From positions 2,542,001-2,606,000 of the forward strand of contig OY764903.1 of the NCBI GenBank assembly GCA_963668605.1: 64,000 nt of DNA. Direction: 5' to 3'. Shown here one piece after another: positions 7,586 through 16,365 of the stretch. The DNA comes from G963668605 sp963668605. Lineage in GTDB: Bacteria > Acidobacteriota > Terriglobia > Bryobacterales > Bryobacteraceae. A program made the position numbers and the translations under genes. Below the pieces are notes generated by a model. It did no database searches. It was not told the DNA's origin and worked only from the letters and a program-made list of their open reading frames with translations. The first letter of the stretch is position 1. Every line of letters begins with the position of its first letter.

Positions 7586-9241
7586 CTACGGTCGGGCGTC
7601 GAAGTAGCGCTGCGCCAGGTCCGGACTCGCCTCCATCGCCAATTGCCAGCACTGCCGCGCGTCTTCCGCCTTGCCTTGCGCATTGAGCACATGGCCAAGG
7701 TTGAGTAGCGCCTCGCCGCAATCGGGCTTCTGTTCAAGCGTCTCGCGATAGAGCTCAGCCGCTTCGTCGAAGGCGCCCTGGTTGTGTTGCAGCAGAGCCA
7801 GGTTGTAAGAGACCTCCCACGCGCCGCCGCCGAGACGTGCGTGGTACTCCCGTGCCGCGGACGCATCGCCTGATTCAATGGCAAGCGCCGCCAGAGCCTT
7901 GAGCGCTTCCTCGTCTTCGGGCTTCGCCGCCAATACCGCTTCGAACGCGGACACGGCTGTTTTGCGGTCGCCGAGGCGCCAATGAGACAAACCCAGATTC
8001 AGAGCGGCGTCGCTCCAGTCCGGCTTAAGTCCAACGCATTGCTCGAAAGCGAACGCGCTGGCGACATAGTCGCTGCGTTCAAACCGAAGATAACCGAGAC
8101 GAAACCACACCTCGGCGCTGTCCGGCGCCTTGTCGGCCGCGCGCCGGTAGAACTGCTCCGCCTGGCTCTTGTCGCCCGACTCTTCGGCCAACCAGGCCAA
8201 ATGCAGCAGCGCCTCGGGGTGCTCCGTGGACAGCGCCAGGACGCGCTCCCAGGCGCGCTGCGCCACACTCTTGTCTCCGCACTGTTCCGCCGCGGAGGCC
8301 AGCGCCCGCTGCGCCTCGAGATGTTCCGGCTTGAGCGTAACCGCGCGCTCGAACGCCTGCGCCGCCTGTTGAGGAACGCCCGTGCGCTGGTAGCAGACGC
8401 CCAGATTGAACCAATCGTCGAAGGAATCCGGAAGGTTCTGCGTCAGACGCGCGCAATAGTTGGCCGCCTTCTGGAAATCCTCGTTCGCAATCGCGGCCGC
8501 GGCGAGACCCAGCAGCGCGTTGCGCGACTCCGGACGAATCTTCAACAGCCGTTCCGCAAGTGCGCGCGCCAGCGTGTAGTCGCTGGATTCAACGGCCGCG
8601 CCAAGCGCATTCGTGAGCAACTCCTCGGAGTTCGGCTGCGCTTCGAGCAGACGCCGGTAGAGCGGCAGCGCCGCGACGGCCTGATGCTGCAACTGCAACG
8701 CGGCGGCCCGTCCGAACATCGCCGCTGCGTGATCCGGCTTGTGTTTGAGACACTCTTCAAAAGCGCTCTGAGCCTCGGCGATGCGATCCTCGTGAAGCTG
8801 ACAGACCCCTAATCCGAGCCAGGCTTCCGGACGGCCTGGATCGATCTCGACGGCTTTCCGAAAGTGCGAACCCGCCTCTTTCCAACGCCGCAGACGCGAC
8901 AGGCAAACGGCCAGGTTGAAACTCGCCGTGCGGTGGCCGGGCGACGACTCGACCACTTCGGCATAGCAGGCAGCAGCTTTCTCGAACGACTGCAACTCGA
9001 ACTGGATCTGCCCGCCCAGCAGACGGGCGTCCTCGACAATCGCGCCTCCACCGTCCGCGGCGTCAAGCGACGCCAATGCATCGCTGGTGCGCCCCTGCAA
9101 CTGTAGCGCGACGGCCTCCACGATGGCGGGATGAGCGGCGGCACGCTTTTTCAATTGCACGTTGTCCGGATCGGCCTGCAAGAGCGCCTGAACCAATTCG
9201 TCATCGACAAACCATAGCCACTGATCGTTGATCTCTGTCAT
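7586..9241 (-). CDS. Tetratricopeptide repeat (TPR) protein
   Basis: A 551-residue cytoplasmic protein built almost entirely of TPR units (about 14), recognisable by recurring patterns such as P.N...L..LG.......G...A...F..A....P. No signal peptide or enzymatic domain is visible. TPR arrays are protein-interaction scaffolds, so no specific role can be given. It is 16 bp upstream of, and probably co-transcribed with, the zinc-ribbon membrane protein gene that precedes it on the minus strand. Confidence 0.85.
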   Translation of the reverse strand: MTEINDQWLWFVDDELVQALLQADPDNVQLKKRAAAHPAIVEAVALQLQGRTSDALASLDAADGGGAIVEDARLLGGQIQFELQSFEKAAACYAEVVESSPGHRTASFNLAVCLSRLRRWKEAGSHFRKAVEIDPGRPEAWLGLGVCQLHEDRIAEAQSAFEECLKHKPDHAAAMFGRAAALQLQHQAVAALPLYRRLLEAQPNSEELLTNALGAAVESSDYTLARALAERLLKIRPESRNALLGLAAAAIANEDFQKAANYCARLTQNLPDSFDDWFNLGVCYQRTGVPQQAAQAFERAVTLKPEHLEAQRALASAAEQCGDKSVAQRAWERVLALSTEHPEALLHLAWLAEESGDKSQAEQFYRRAADKAPDSAEVWFRLGYLRFERSDYVASAFAFEQCVGLKPDWSDAALNLGLSHWRLGDRKTAVSAFEAVLAAKPEDEEALKALAALAIESGDASAAREYHARLGGGAWEVSYNLALLQHNQGAFDEAAELYRETLEQKPDCGEALLNLGHVLNAQGKAEDARQCWQLAMEASPDLAQRYFDARP

Positions 9242-9257
9242 TTCGTCGTTTCCGTCT

Positions 9258-10790
9258 TCATGTGCCGATCAGAAAAAACTGCACGGAGTCGATGCGAGCA
9301 CGTTCCTCGGCGTCGTTGGTGAATCCGAAGCCGCCCGTGGCCAACCGGTTATCGGTCCACGTATCGATCTGCTGCCCCTGCACGGCTGTGGTGATGCGCG
9401 CTCCGCGTACATCAACACGCACCCTGTAACCCTTCTCAACGCCGCCCACCGGCGGGACTGCAATTTCGGCGCGCGAAGATTCCTCGCCCTCGATCACAGC
9501 CCAGCGCACCAGCTTGAGTTTGCCTTCTTCGCGTTCAAGCTTCATCGCATAGTAATTGGACGTATCCTTCAGCCGGACCACCCAGCCCAGGCTGCGGCGC
9601 TCAATGCGACCCGAGAACTCCATGCGATAGTCCGACAATTCCAGCGACGGGCGGTAGAGCGAAAACGTGCGTCCCGCCTGCTGCCCCGCTTTGTCATCGG
9701 CCTCCCGCATGAACCAGCCGCCCGGACCCATGCTTACCGAGCGCGCAGTGACCTGTCCCGCGCTGCTTTGGTTGCGGCTCTTTGCGGCGGCCGGCTGCAC
9801 TGTCAGTTTCCAAAGTGGAACGCCTCCGGCTCCGAGCAGACCCACGACCACGAGCGCTTTGACCGCCAGCGGCAAGCGCATCCAGAAGCCTTCTTTGGCT
9901 GTCGTGAACTCGAAGCCGGAGACGCCTGAGAACTCCGGCGCGGCTTCGCTTGGCACAGGCTCGGCAGGCATATGCTCGACGGCAGGTTCGTCGGCGGGCT
10001 TTGTTTCCGCCGGCTTGGGCGCAAAACAGATTCGCGCGCGCAGCGGTAAGGCCTCGAAGCGCGGAACAAAGATGCCCTTCGGCAGGCAGCGCAGCGCTTC
10101 GCTCTGTACGGCAGAGGTTTCACGAAGCGGTTTCGCGGGCGCGATCGTCAGTGCCGCGAAGCCCGCTTTCGCGGGATCGGCTTCGAGGCCCGGCACAGAC
10201 TGCGGCGGCGGTCCCGCCTTCACCACTCGAACCGGCGTAGGGGTCCCTGCAGGCTGATTCGCGGCCGCCGGAGCGTGATCAACGATCCCCAGATCGAGAT
10301 ACACCGGCCGCAGCACCAGCAGCAGCGGGTCTTCGCGAATCAGGGGCCACTCAAACCGGGTGGCCGCCGCAACTGGAGCCGCAGCGGTCCTCGGACGCAA
10401 CCGATCCGCGCTCTCGATCATTGCGGCGCAGAACGGCCCATGCCGCCTATCCGTCAGATCCTCAAGCAGCGGAACGCTGGGCGAGATCGGCTCACAGGGC
10501 ACGGCGGACGCCATCGCCGCGAGTGCTTCGCCCGCAGCGCAGATCGGGCTGATCGCCGCATTGGCGACGAATCCAGATACCGGCGCGATTTCCGGCGGCG
10601 CATGCTCCAGTACGGCCACGCCCGGGACTACGCGAACGTCCGGTATTCCCGCCGTCACCAGACGCCCGAGGGCCAGACGGTTGAATTCTTCCTGATAGTT
10701 CTGGCGGTGTGTCTTGGAGCAGAAGTCTTCGTCGCCAGAGAATCTCTGGAGGAAAGGCAGCGGCTTTCCACAATGACGACAGACGCTCAA
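9258..10790 (-). CDS. Zinc-ribbon / membrane-anchored protein with C-terminal LamG-like domain
   Basis: The N-terminus carries a Cys/His cluster with C4-C7 (CRHCGKP) and C24/H28 (FCSKTH), a plausible small zinc ribbon. Next comes a long Pro/Ala-rich, probably disordered region (about 60-300), one transmembrane helix (about 306-326, VKALVVVGLLGAGGVPLW), and a C-terminal beta-rich domain resembling LamG/3-keto-disaccharide-hydrolase jelly rolls (GWVVRLKDTSNYYAMKLERE, then a YRVRVDVRG strand). I place the start at a TTG (10790) with GGGGG upstream, because it gives a 510-residue protein beginning just before the zinc cluster; an upstream ATG at 10937 would add 49 residues. The topology suggests a cytoplasmic zinc domain and an extracytoplasmic jelly roll. 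Function unknown. Confidence 0.65.
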   Translation of the reverse strand: MSVCRHCGKPLPFLQRFSGDEDFCSKTHRQNYQEEFNRLALGRLVTAGIPDVRVVPGVAVLEHAPPEIAPVSGFVANAAISPICAAGEALAAMASAVPCEPISPSVPLLEDLTDRRHGPFCAAMIESADRLRPRTAAAPVAAATRFEWPLIREDPLLLVLRPVYLDLGIVDHAPAAANQPAGTPTPVRVVKAGPPPQSVPGLEADPAKAGFAALTIAPAKPLRETSAVQSEALRCLPKGIFVPRFEALPLRARICFAPKPAETKPADEPAVEHMPAEPVPSEAAPEFSGVSGFEFTTAKEGFWMRLPLAVKALVVVGLLGAGGVPLWKLTVQPAAAKSRNQSSAGQVTARSVSMGPGGWFMREADDKAGQQAGRTFSLYRPSLELSDYRMEFSGRIERRSLGWVVRLKDTSNYYAMKLEREEGKLKLVRWAVIEGEESSRAEIAVPPVGGVEKGYRVRVDVRGARITTAVQGQQIDTWTDNRLATGGFGFTNDAEERARIDSVQFFLIGT

Positions 10791-11016
10791 TCGGCCCCCT
10801 TTATCTATCAGTTCCGATAGTAACTTGCAAGACACGTAACTTCCAGATGGTAATAGACTTACCAGGGAGTTTAGAGGTATTTTCAGGTGGCAGTCTAAGT
10901 AGATCACATTAGTTTCATTCGATTTCACAAAGCCCATACTGCAAGTAAGGGAAACTGCCGATAAAGGAGAGACTCTGCGGCAGGGGATCGGGGCCCCGGC
11001 GGATCTTGGAGGAATT

Positions 11017-11382
11017 GTGGCAAAGCAGGAAGAGATTCAGCGGCACTTGGAAGACTTGCGCAGCGCGATACCGGAGTTGAAAGGTGTCCTGCTGGCATCG
11101 AACGAAGGTTTGCCGGTCGCGCATTCCTTCACCAACGGAGCGGACGCGCAGCGCGTCGCCGCCATGGCGGCCGCCGCTTCTGGGCTGGGCCGGCGTATTA
11201 CGGATTCGCTCGGTGTGGGCACACTTTCCGAGGTCAGCGTAACGGGCTCGGACGGGCAGATCTTCGTCTTCTCGGCGGGAGGCAAGGCGGTGCTGGCCGT
11301 GATCGGTCCGTCGGGCGGGAACGCTGGATTGATCCATCTCGAAGCGCGCAATACCGCCCACGCCGTCGGCCAATTGTTTTAG
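11017..11382 (+). CDS. Roadblock/LC7 domain protein
   Basis: A 121-residue protein of the roadblock/LC7 family, small dimeric regulators often partnered with MglA-type small GTPases. The pattern fits the fold: an N-terminal helix (EEIQRHLEDLRSAIPELKG), a strand GVLLASNEGLPVA, and the core strands FVFSAGGKAVLAVIG. The start is GTG at 11017, decided by the strong GGAGGAA Shine-Dalgarno 6 nt upstream. No GTPase gene is present in the window, so the partner is unknown. It is divergent from the zinc-ribbon gene with about 230 bp between the starts. Confidence 0.85.
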   Translation: MAKQEEIQRHLEDLRSAIPELKGVLLASNEGLPVAHSFTNGADAQRVAAMAAAASGLGRRITDSLGVGTLSEVSVTGSDGQIFVFSAGGKAVLAVIGPSGGNAGLIHLEARNTAHAVGQLF

Positions 11383-11665
11383 GCGTTCCATGGCGGCGCC
11401 GGAGGGACGACCATTCTCCAACCCAAACACGATCCTGAAAGTAGGGCCTGACTCCTGCGCGGTCGATTCGATCTCGCAGGTACGCAACAACCCGGCTTCG
11501 CCCGCACTCATCTTGGCAAACTCGATATCGTTCGCTCATCGTTCCCGCATACCGGGTTAACAGTTCCAGGCTGATTCCGGCTTCAGGATCATCTTGTTGC
11601 ATTAGGCAGCTCTAGCGAGCCGATTGCGCCACGGATCGTTTAAACTAAAAGATCAGGTTCAGACC
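11383..11665. other. Intergenic region with ambiguous short ORFs
   Basis: No gene can be called with confidence. On the minus strand a reading opens at 11602 (MQQDDPEAGISLELL) and a plausible continuation (NDIEFAKMSAGEAGLLRT) lies in a different frame, as if one frameshift separated them; it would run into the roadblock gene antisense. On the plus strand a 56-codon ORF (11390-11560) overlaps the same bases. These may be remnants of a decayed gene or chance readings. The last part must hold the promoter of the DHS-like gene. Confidence 0.3.
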
Positions 11666-12877
11666 ATGGCAAAACCCCAAACCCCCAAACGCGGCTATCG
11701 CGAAGACATGTCCGAAATGCCGGATTGGATGAAGAAAAAGAAGTGCCCGAGCCGCGACAAATTCATGTCGGGCCAACGCATCCAGCCGAAGAACATCACC
11801 GGCAAGGAGAAGCTGGCCGACGTGATCGACTCCGCTTTTCTCGCTTACAACGGAGCGCGGTTAAAGGAAGGCTGCCAACTCTTCACGGAGAAGATGTTGG
11901 AGCCGGATGTCACGATCGGGATGAGTCTTTCGGGCGCGCTCACGCCAGCCGGTCTCGGTTGCTCTTCCATCGTCCCGCTGATCAAAGCAGGCTACGTCGA
12001 CTGGATCGTTGCCACCGGCGCGAATCTCTATCATGACCTGCACTTTGCGTTGAACTATCCCGTGCGCGTGGGCAGTTTCAAGATGGACGACACCGAGTTG
12101 CGCGACAACGACATCGTGCGTGTCTATGACGTTCTGCTCGGCTATAGCGATTGCCTGATGGCTACCGACGAGATCCTGCGCGAGATCCTCGTGCAGCCCG
12201 AATTTCAGAAAGAGATGGGCACCGCCGAACTGCACCACCTGCTCGGCAAGTACGCCGCCGAATGGGAACGCAAAGCCGGCTTGAAGGACGTCTCGGTGCT
12301 GGCCGCGGCCTATCGCGCGGGCGTGCCGTGCTACACCTCATCGCCCGGCGATTCGACTATCGGCATGAACGTGGCCGGCGTGGAACTGCGCGGCAACAAG
12401 CTGCGCGTCAACGCTTCCATTGATGTCAACGAGACGACCGCTTTCGTGCTCGCGGCGAAGCGTTCGGGAGGCAAGAGCGCCGTTGTCCTGTGGGGCGGCG
12501 GGAGTCCGAAGAACTTCATGCTGCAGACCGAACCGCAGATTCAGGAAGTGCTGCGTATTAAGGAATTCGGCCAGGACTATTTCCTCCAGGTCACCGACGC
12601 GCGCCCCGACACGGGCGGACTGAGCGGCGCGACGCCGAGCGAAGCGGTGAGTTGGGGCAAGGTCGATCCAGACCGCCTGCCGGATGCCGTCGTCTGCTAC
12701 ACGGATACGACGATCGCTATGCCGCTGCTCACGCACTACGCGCTCTCGCGCCATAAGCCGCGCAAGCTGCGTCGCCTCTACGATCAGCGCGGCACGATGA
12801 TCAAAGCGCTGACTAAGGAATACTTCGCCCATAACAAGGTGAAGATGCTGGACGGCTCGAAGCCGGTCATCGATTGA
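11666..12877 (+). CDS. Deoxyhypusine synthase homologue, probable homospermidine synthase-type enzyme
   Basis: A 403-residue homologue of deoxyhypusine synthase (DHS). Bacteria lack the eIF5A target, and bacterial DHS-like proteins act in polyamine metabolism; homospermidine synthesis is the best-supported role in the family. The NAD-dependent fold is recognisable (SLSGALTPAGLG at 87-98; VLWGGGSPKNF at 274-284). The catalytic lysine motif SEAVSWGKVD places the active-site Lys at 332. The ATG at 11666 is preferred over an upstream in-frame TTG. The ornithine decarboxylase gene begins 4 bp after its stop, which would supply putrescine as acceptor. Homospermidine as the product is inferred from context. 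Confidence 0.82.
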   Translation: MAKPQTPKRGYREDMSEMPDWMKKKKCPSRDKFMSGQRIQPKNITGKEKLADVIDSAFLAYNGARLKEGCQLFTEKMLEPDVTIGMSLSGALTPAGLGCSSIVPLIKAGYVDWIVATGANLYHDLHFALNYPVRVGSFKMDDTELRDNDIVRVYDVLLGYSDCLMATDEILREILVQPEFQKEMGTAELHHLLGKYAAEWERKAGLKDVSVLAAAYRAGVPCYTSSPGDSTIGMNVAGVELRGNKLRVNASIDVNETTAFVLAAKRSGGKSAVVLWGGGSPKNFMLQTEPQIQEVLRIKEFGQDYFLQVTDARPDTGGLSGATPSEAVSWGKVDPDRLPDAVVCYTDTTIAMPLLTHYALSRHKPRKLRRLYDQRGTMIKALTKEYFAHNKVKMLDGSKPVID

Positions 12878-12881
12878 TCGA

Positions 12882-14015
12882 ATGACAAAGACGCGGCTCC
12901 AACAGATCGCGAAGCAACACGGAACGCCGGTTGTCGTGATCGACCACGACGTGTTGCGCCGCAATTACGCGAGTTTCCGGCGCTACTTGCCCAAAGTTCA
13001 GGCCTACTACGCCGTCAAGGCGAACCCGGCGCCGGAAATCGTCCAAACGCTTTACGAGGCCGGCGCAAGCTTCGACGTCGCCTCGCTACCGGAGTTCATG
13101 CTGGTCCACGAGAACATCGAAGCTCTGCCCGCGAAACAGCGGCAGGACTTCATCTGGGACAAGATCATCTACGCCAATCCGATCAAGCCGAAGGAGACGC
13201 TGGAGGCGCTCGATGAGTACAAGCCGCTGCTGACCTACGACAACTTCGACGAGCTTCGCAAGATCAAACGTTACGCGCCGCACGCCGGTCTGGTGCTGCG
13301 TTTGCGCGTTCCCAATACGGGTTCTATGGTGGAGCTGTCTTCCAAGTTCGGCTGCGAAACGGGCGAGGCGGTGGACCTGATTCTCGAGGCATTCCGCATC
13401 GGGCTGGTCGTCGAGGGTTTGAGCTTTCACGTCGGCAGCCAGTGCACCAACTTCGACAATTTCGTGCATGCGTTGAACATCGCGTCCGCGGTGATGCAGG
13501 AGGCCGCCAGGCGCGGCCATACGATCCGCATCCTCGACATTGGCGGCGGCTTCCCCGTTCCCTACGACGCGCACGTCAAACCGTTTCCGTTGCTTGCGAA
13601 GAAGATCAACGCCGAGATCGACCGGCTCTTTGACAAAGACATCGAAATCCTCGCCGAACCCGGCCGCTTCCTCGTCGCCACCGCGGCCACTTGCGTCGCG
13701 CGCATCATCGGCAAAGCTTTTCGCGATGGCAAGACCTGCTATTACATCGACGATAGCGTCTACCATACATTTTCGGGAATCATCTTCGATCATTGCCAGT
13801 ACCGTCTCAAGTCGTTCCGTCGCGGCGCGACGGAGATGTGCACGGTCTTCGGACAGACCTGCGATGGCATGGACACGATCACGCAATCCGAAGAATTGCC
13901 GGAGTTGGAAACCGACGAGCTGCTCTACTCCGAAGACATCGGCGCCTACAGCAACGCCTCGTCGACATGGTTCAACGGCTTCGCTCCGGCCAAAGTCGTA
14001 CACGTGAATCAATGA
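12882..14015 (+). CDS. Ornithine decarboxylase, PLP fold-type III (eukaryotic-like ODC)
   Basis: A 377-residue decarboxylase converting ornithine to putrescine. It shows the PLP lysine in YYAVKANP (K46), HVGS (183-186), the phosphate-binding GGGFP (221-225), EPGR (259-262) and the C-terminal CDGMD motif (C327) of true ODCs. Eukaryotic-type ODC has CDG here, which argues against diaminopimelate decarboxylase; related lysine/ornithine enzymes remain possible. It is 4 bp downstream of the DHS-like gene, forming a two-gene polyamine unit, and 7 bp before the cyclophilin gene. Confidence 0.88.
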   Translation: MTKTRLQQIAKQHGTPVVVIDHDVLRRNYASFRRYLPKVQAYYAVKANPAPEIVQTLYEAGASFDVASLPEFMLVHENIEALPAKQRQDFIWDKIIYANPIKPKETLEALDEYKPLLTYDNFDELRKIKRYAPHAGLVLRLRVPNTGSMVELSSKFGCETGEAVDLILEAFRIGLVVEGLSFHVGSQCTNFDNFVHALNIASAVMQEAARRGHTIRILDIGGGFPVPYDAHVKPFPLLAKKINAEIDRLFDKDIEILAEPGRFLVATAATCVARIIGKAFRDGKTCYYIDDSVYHTFSGIIFDHCQYRLKSFRRGATEMCTVFGQTCDGMDTITQSEELPELETDELLYSEDIGAYSNASSTWFNGFAPAKVVHVNQ

Positions 14016-14022
14016 GAGACCG

Positions 14023-15093
14023 ATGCGCTTTCCCCGTCCGTTAGCGTTGCTCGCAATTACGGCGCTTGCTTGGCCGCAGAGTCCGGCCGAAGTGGAAGCT
14101 GTCGTAGCCACCGATCTCGGCGTCTTCCGCATTGAGTTTGCGCCGGAGAAAGCGCCCAGACACGTCGAGCACTTTCTGAAGCTTGCTCGACAGGGCTACT
14201 ACGACGGAAGTGCCTTTCACCGCCTGTTCGCCAACGGGATCATCCAGGGCGGCGATCCGCTGCTTAAGAATCCGAAGACGCCCAAAAGCCTGTGGGGCAC
14301 GGGCGGTCTCAATCTGCTGGCGAGCGAATTCAGCGACCTCAAGCATGAGCGCGGCGTCGTCTCGACCGTTCGGATTCCGAACAAGCCTGATAGCGACGGA
14401 AGCCAGTTCTTCGTGTGCGTCTCGCCGCAACCCTCCCTCGACGGCCGGTACTCGACGTTTGGCCGCGTGACGGAAGGCATCGATGTGGTGGAACGAATCT
14501 CACGAGAACCCGCTGCTGAAGACGGAACCGCCGTCACGCCGGTGCGAATTCTGAAGGTAACGATCGAGAAAAAGAAGGTAGAACCGTTTCTCGGCGCCAC
14601 TCCCGACGAACTGCGCAAGATCGTCACGCTCAAGACCACGCTCGGCACGATGAAGCTAAAAATGGAACCCGACTGGGCGCCCAACCATGTGCGCAATTTC
14701 CTGATGCTCAGTTCCACCGGATGGTTCAACGGCACGGCGTTTCACCGCGTGGCTAAGAATTTCGTCGTGCAAGGCGGCATGGGACATGGGCGAGCTTCCG
14801 GTCCGGTTCATCCCGCCGACCGCTGGGTGCATGCGCTACGTGGCGAGTTCCGCGGCGACGTCAAGCACATTCGCGGCATCGTTTCGATGGCGAGGGATGA
14901 CGACCCGAATTCCGCAAAAACGTCCTTTTTCATACTGCTCGGACCGGCTCCACACCTGGACGGGCAGTACTCCGCGTTCGGCAGAGTAACCGAAGGCCTG
15001 GAAGTCCTCGACGCTTTCGAGAAAGAGGAGATCGATGGAGAAACGCCGAAACGCCGCCTCGAAATTCTCGAAGCGAGCATCGATCCGGATTAG
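14023..15093 (+). CDS. Secreted tandem-cyclophilin peptidyl-prolyl cis-trans isomerase
   Basis: This 356-residue protein has a signal peptide (about residues 1-18) followed by two complete cyclophilin domains in tandem, about 25-175 and 198-350. Each has the fold's landmarks: YYDGSAFHRLFANGIIQGGD and DGSQFFVCVSPQPSLDGRYS in the first, WFNGTAFHRVAKNFVVQGG and AKTSFFILLGPAPHLDGQYS in the second. Both keep the FHR and QGG elements of the active cleft, so both may be catalytic. Most bacterial cyclophilins have one domain. It probably folds exported proteins in the periplasm. It follows the ODC gene by 7 bp. Confidence 0.88.
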   Translation: MRFPRPLALLAITALAWPQSPAEVEAVVATDLGVFRIEFAPEKAPRHVEHFLKLARQGYYDGSAFHRLFANGIIQGGDPLLKNPKTPKSLWGTGGLNLLASEFSDLKHERGVVSTVRIPNKPDSDGSQFFVCVSPQPSLDGRYSTFGRVTEGIDVVERISREPAAEDGTAVTPVRILKVTIEKKKVEPFLGATPDELRKIVTLKTTLGTMKLKMEPDWAPNHVRNFLMLSSTGWFNGTAFHRVAKNFVVQGGMGHGRASGPVHPADRWVHALRGEFRGDVKHIRGIVSMARDDDPNSAKTSFFILLGPAPHLDGQYSAFGRVTEGLEVLDAFEKEEIDGETPKRRLEILEASIDPD

Positions 15094-15102
15094 GACCACA
15101 CC

Positions 15103-15167
15103 GCCTCCGGTCGCTGGCGCTTGCGCCCGATCGTTCAACGGTGCCGGGAGCGCTAGCGACCGGAGGC
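15103..15167. repeat. REP-like inverted pair (family 1), compact hairpin
   Basis: Two copies of the 31-bp family-1 repeat meet almost tail to tail: a divergent forward copy from 15103 (GCCTCCGGTCGCTGGCGC...) and an inverted copy at 15137-15167 (AACGGTGCCGGGAGCG...ACCGGAGGC). The pair folds into a long hairpin between convergent genes, where it could also act as a bidirectional terminator or mRNA-end stabiliser. Confidence 0.75.
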
Positions 15168-15174
15168 TGCGATT

Positions 15175-15957
15175 TCATCTCGCTTGGTATTCTTCCATCG
15201 TGAATATCGTGTAGAGCGCGTCCGCCAGCAATTCCGCCGCTGCACGGCCCGCACGCAGTCGATGCGCATCCAGCGTGGCTTGATCGTCCCGGGCCACGGC
15301 ATGGGCCATCTGCGGCAGACTCGTACGATTGCGCTCTGCCGCCGCGTACACGCGTGCAAGTATCTCATGCGCGGCACTCACAATTCCCCGCCCCACAACC
15401 TGCGGTGCGCGACCGCGCAGCGAAAACTCGGGTAGCGATCTTTCGATCCCACCGTGAATTGCCATGACATTTCCGCCGGTCGAGAGCGCCTGCAATTGAT
15501 CCTCGCTCACGGCATGCGGCGGGCTGAGGCTGTCTTCAATCAGATGTGCGAGCGTACCCATGTAGCGCGCGGCGTCAACGTTACGCTTTTCGCTGAGCGA
15601 ACGAAGAATACGCTCCATTAAGTAGACCAGAGTACCCAGATCGTCTTCGCTATCCCAGGAAAAGCTGTGCAGTGCAACGCCGTCGGGACGAACGCAATAG
15701 GCGCGCATCTCTTCGAGCGTTTGCGGACCCGGGCCCTTTCGGAGAAAGCCGAAATGCTCCAACTCGCTGTAGCGGTCCGGCAGCAGGCAATAGGTTTCAG
15801 TAAGCGCCGCGGCTTCGGATCCGAGTCGGGCTTGCCAGCGTTGCGGGAGCGTATCGAGCGCAGCTTGCGTCATCGCACGGTGCGGCTTCGTGCCCCAAGC
15901 GCCACACGGCGCCGCGAAGACTACAAGCAGCGCAGCGCAGATGGGAGCCGACGTCAT
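15175..15957 (-). CDS. Secreted zinc-dependent phospholipase C / S1-P1 nuclease-fold protein
   Basis: The 260-residue product begins at ATG 15957 with a signal peptide ending at GAWG. Mature Trp21 (WGTKPHRAMT, with H26) corresponds to the conserved N-terminal Trp that ligates zinc in Bacillus phospholipase C and P1 nuclease. Further candidate ligands are D61, H97, H138, D142 (HLIED) and H148 (SPPH). This spacing fits the three-zinc family. Whether the substrate is a phospholipid or nucleic acid cannot be told. A longer upstream reading is ignored because it loses the signal peptide. It starts 17 bp after the NifX-like gene on the same strand. Confidence 0.75.
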   Translation of the reverse strand: MTSAPICAALLVVFAAPCGAWGTKPHRAMTQAALDTLPQRWQARLGSEAAALTETYCLLPDRYSELEHFGFLRKGPGPQTLEEMRAYCVRPDGVALHSFSWDSEDDLGTLVYLMERILRSLSEKRNVDAARYMGTLAHLIEDSLSPPHAVSEDQLQALSTGGNVMAIHGGIERSLPEFSLRGRAPQVVGRGIVSAAHEILARVYAAAERNRTSLPQMAHAVARDDQATLDAHRLRAGRAAAELLADALYTIFTMEEYQAR

Positions 15958-15973
15958 AGAGACGCGATTCGTC

Positions 15974-16327
15974 TTAGTGGCAGACGCAGACGCGATCGGT
16001 CGTGGTGGCGAGGTTGCCGGCCAAATAGAGCGCCATAGCCTCGTCAATCGAATGCTTACCGGCAAGCACCACCGATTCGATACCGTGCGCAGCCAACAGA
16101 TTCTCCACGCCTTCGCTGATGCCCCCGCACAGCACACGCTGGCAGCCCTTGAGCATCTCGAGAAAGCTCGCGTGATTGCCGCATGCGTCCGTGCCCCGCG
16201 CTCTCGTCGTACGCGATCGGATCGCGCCGTCTTCCACTTCCATCACCACAAACGCGGAACTACGCGCCAGGTGCTCGCTCACCGAAATCATGTCGGCCGT
16301 GCCGACCGCGATCGTCATTATCTGCAT
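15974..16327 (-). CDS. NifX/NafY-like (dinitrogenase FeMo-cofactor biosynthesis domain) protein
   Basis: A small protein of about 117 residues with the RNase-H-like NifX/NifB-C fold seen in proteins that bind metal-sulfur clusters. Its opening is MTIAVGTADMISVSEHLARS. Core features are a strand ending AFVVMEVEDG, the segment CQRVLCGGISEGVENLLAAHGI, and the terminal CVCH. Three in-frame ATGs (16336, 16327, 16318) lie within 18 bp and none has a decisive Shine-Dalgarno. No nif genes are present, so this is one of the many family members outside nitrogen fixation. It is divergent from the unknown 146-residue protein with 38 bp between starts. Confidence 0.75.
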   Translation of the reverse strand: MQIMTIAVGTADMISVSEHLARSSAFVVMEVEDGAIRSRTTRARGTDACGNHASFLEMLKGCQRVLCGGISEGVENLLAAHGIESVVLAGKHSIDEAMALYLAGNLATTTDRVCVCH

Positions 16328-16365
16328 TACTCTCATTATCGCGCAGTCATGCTACGATCAGCCTG

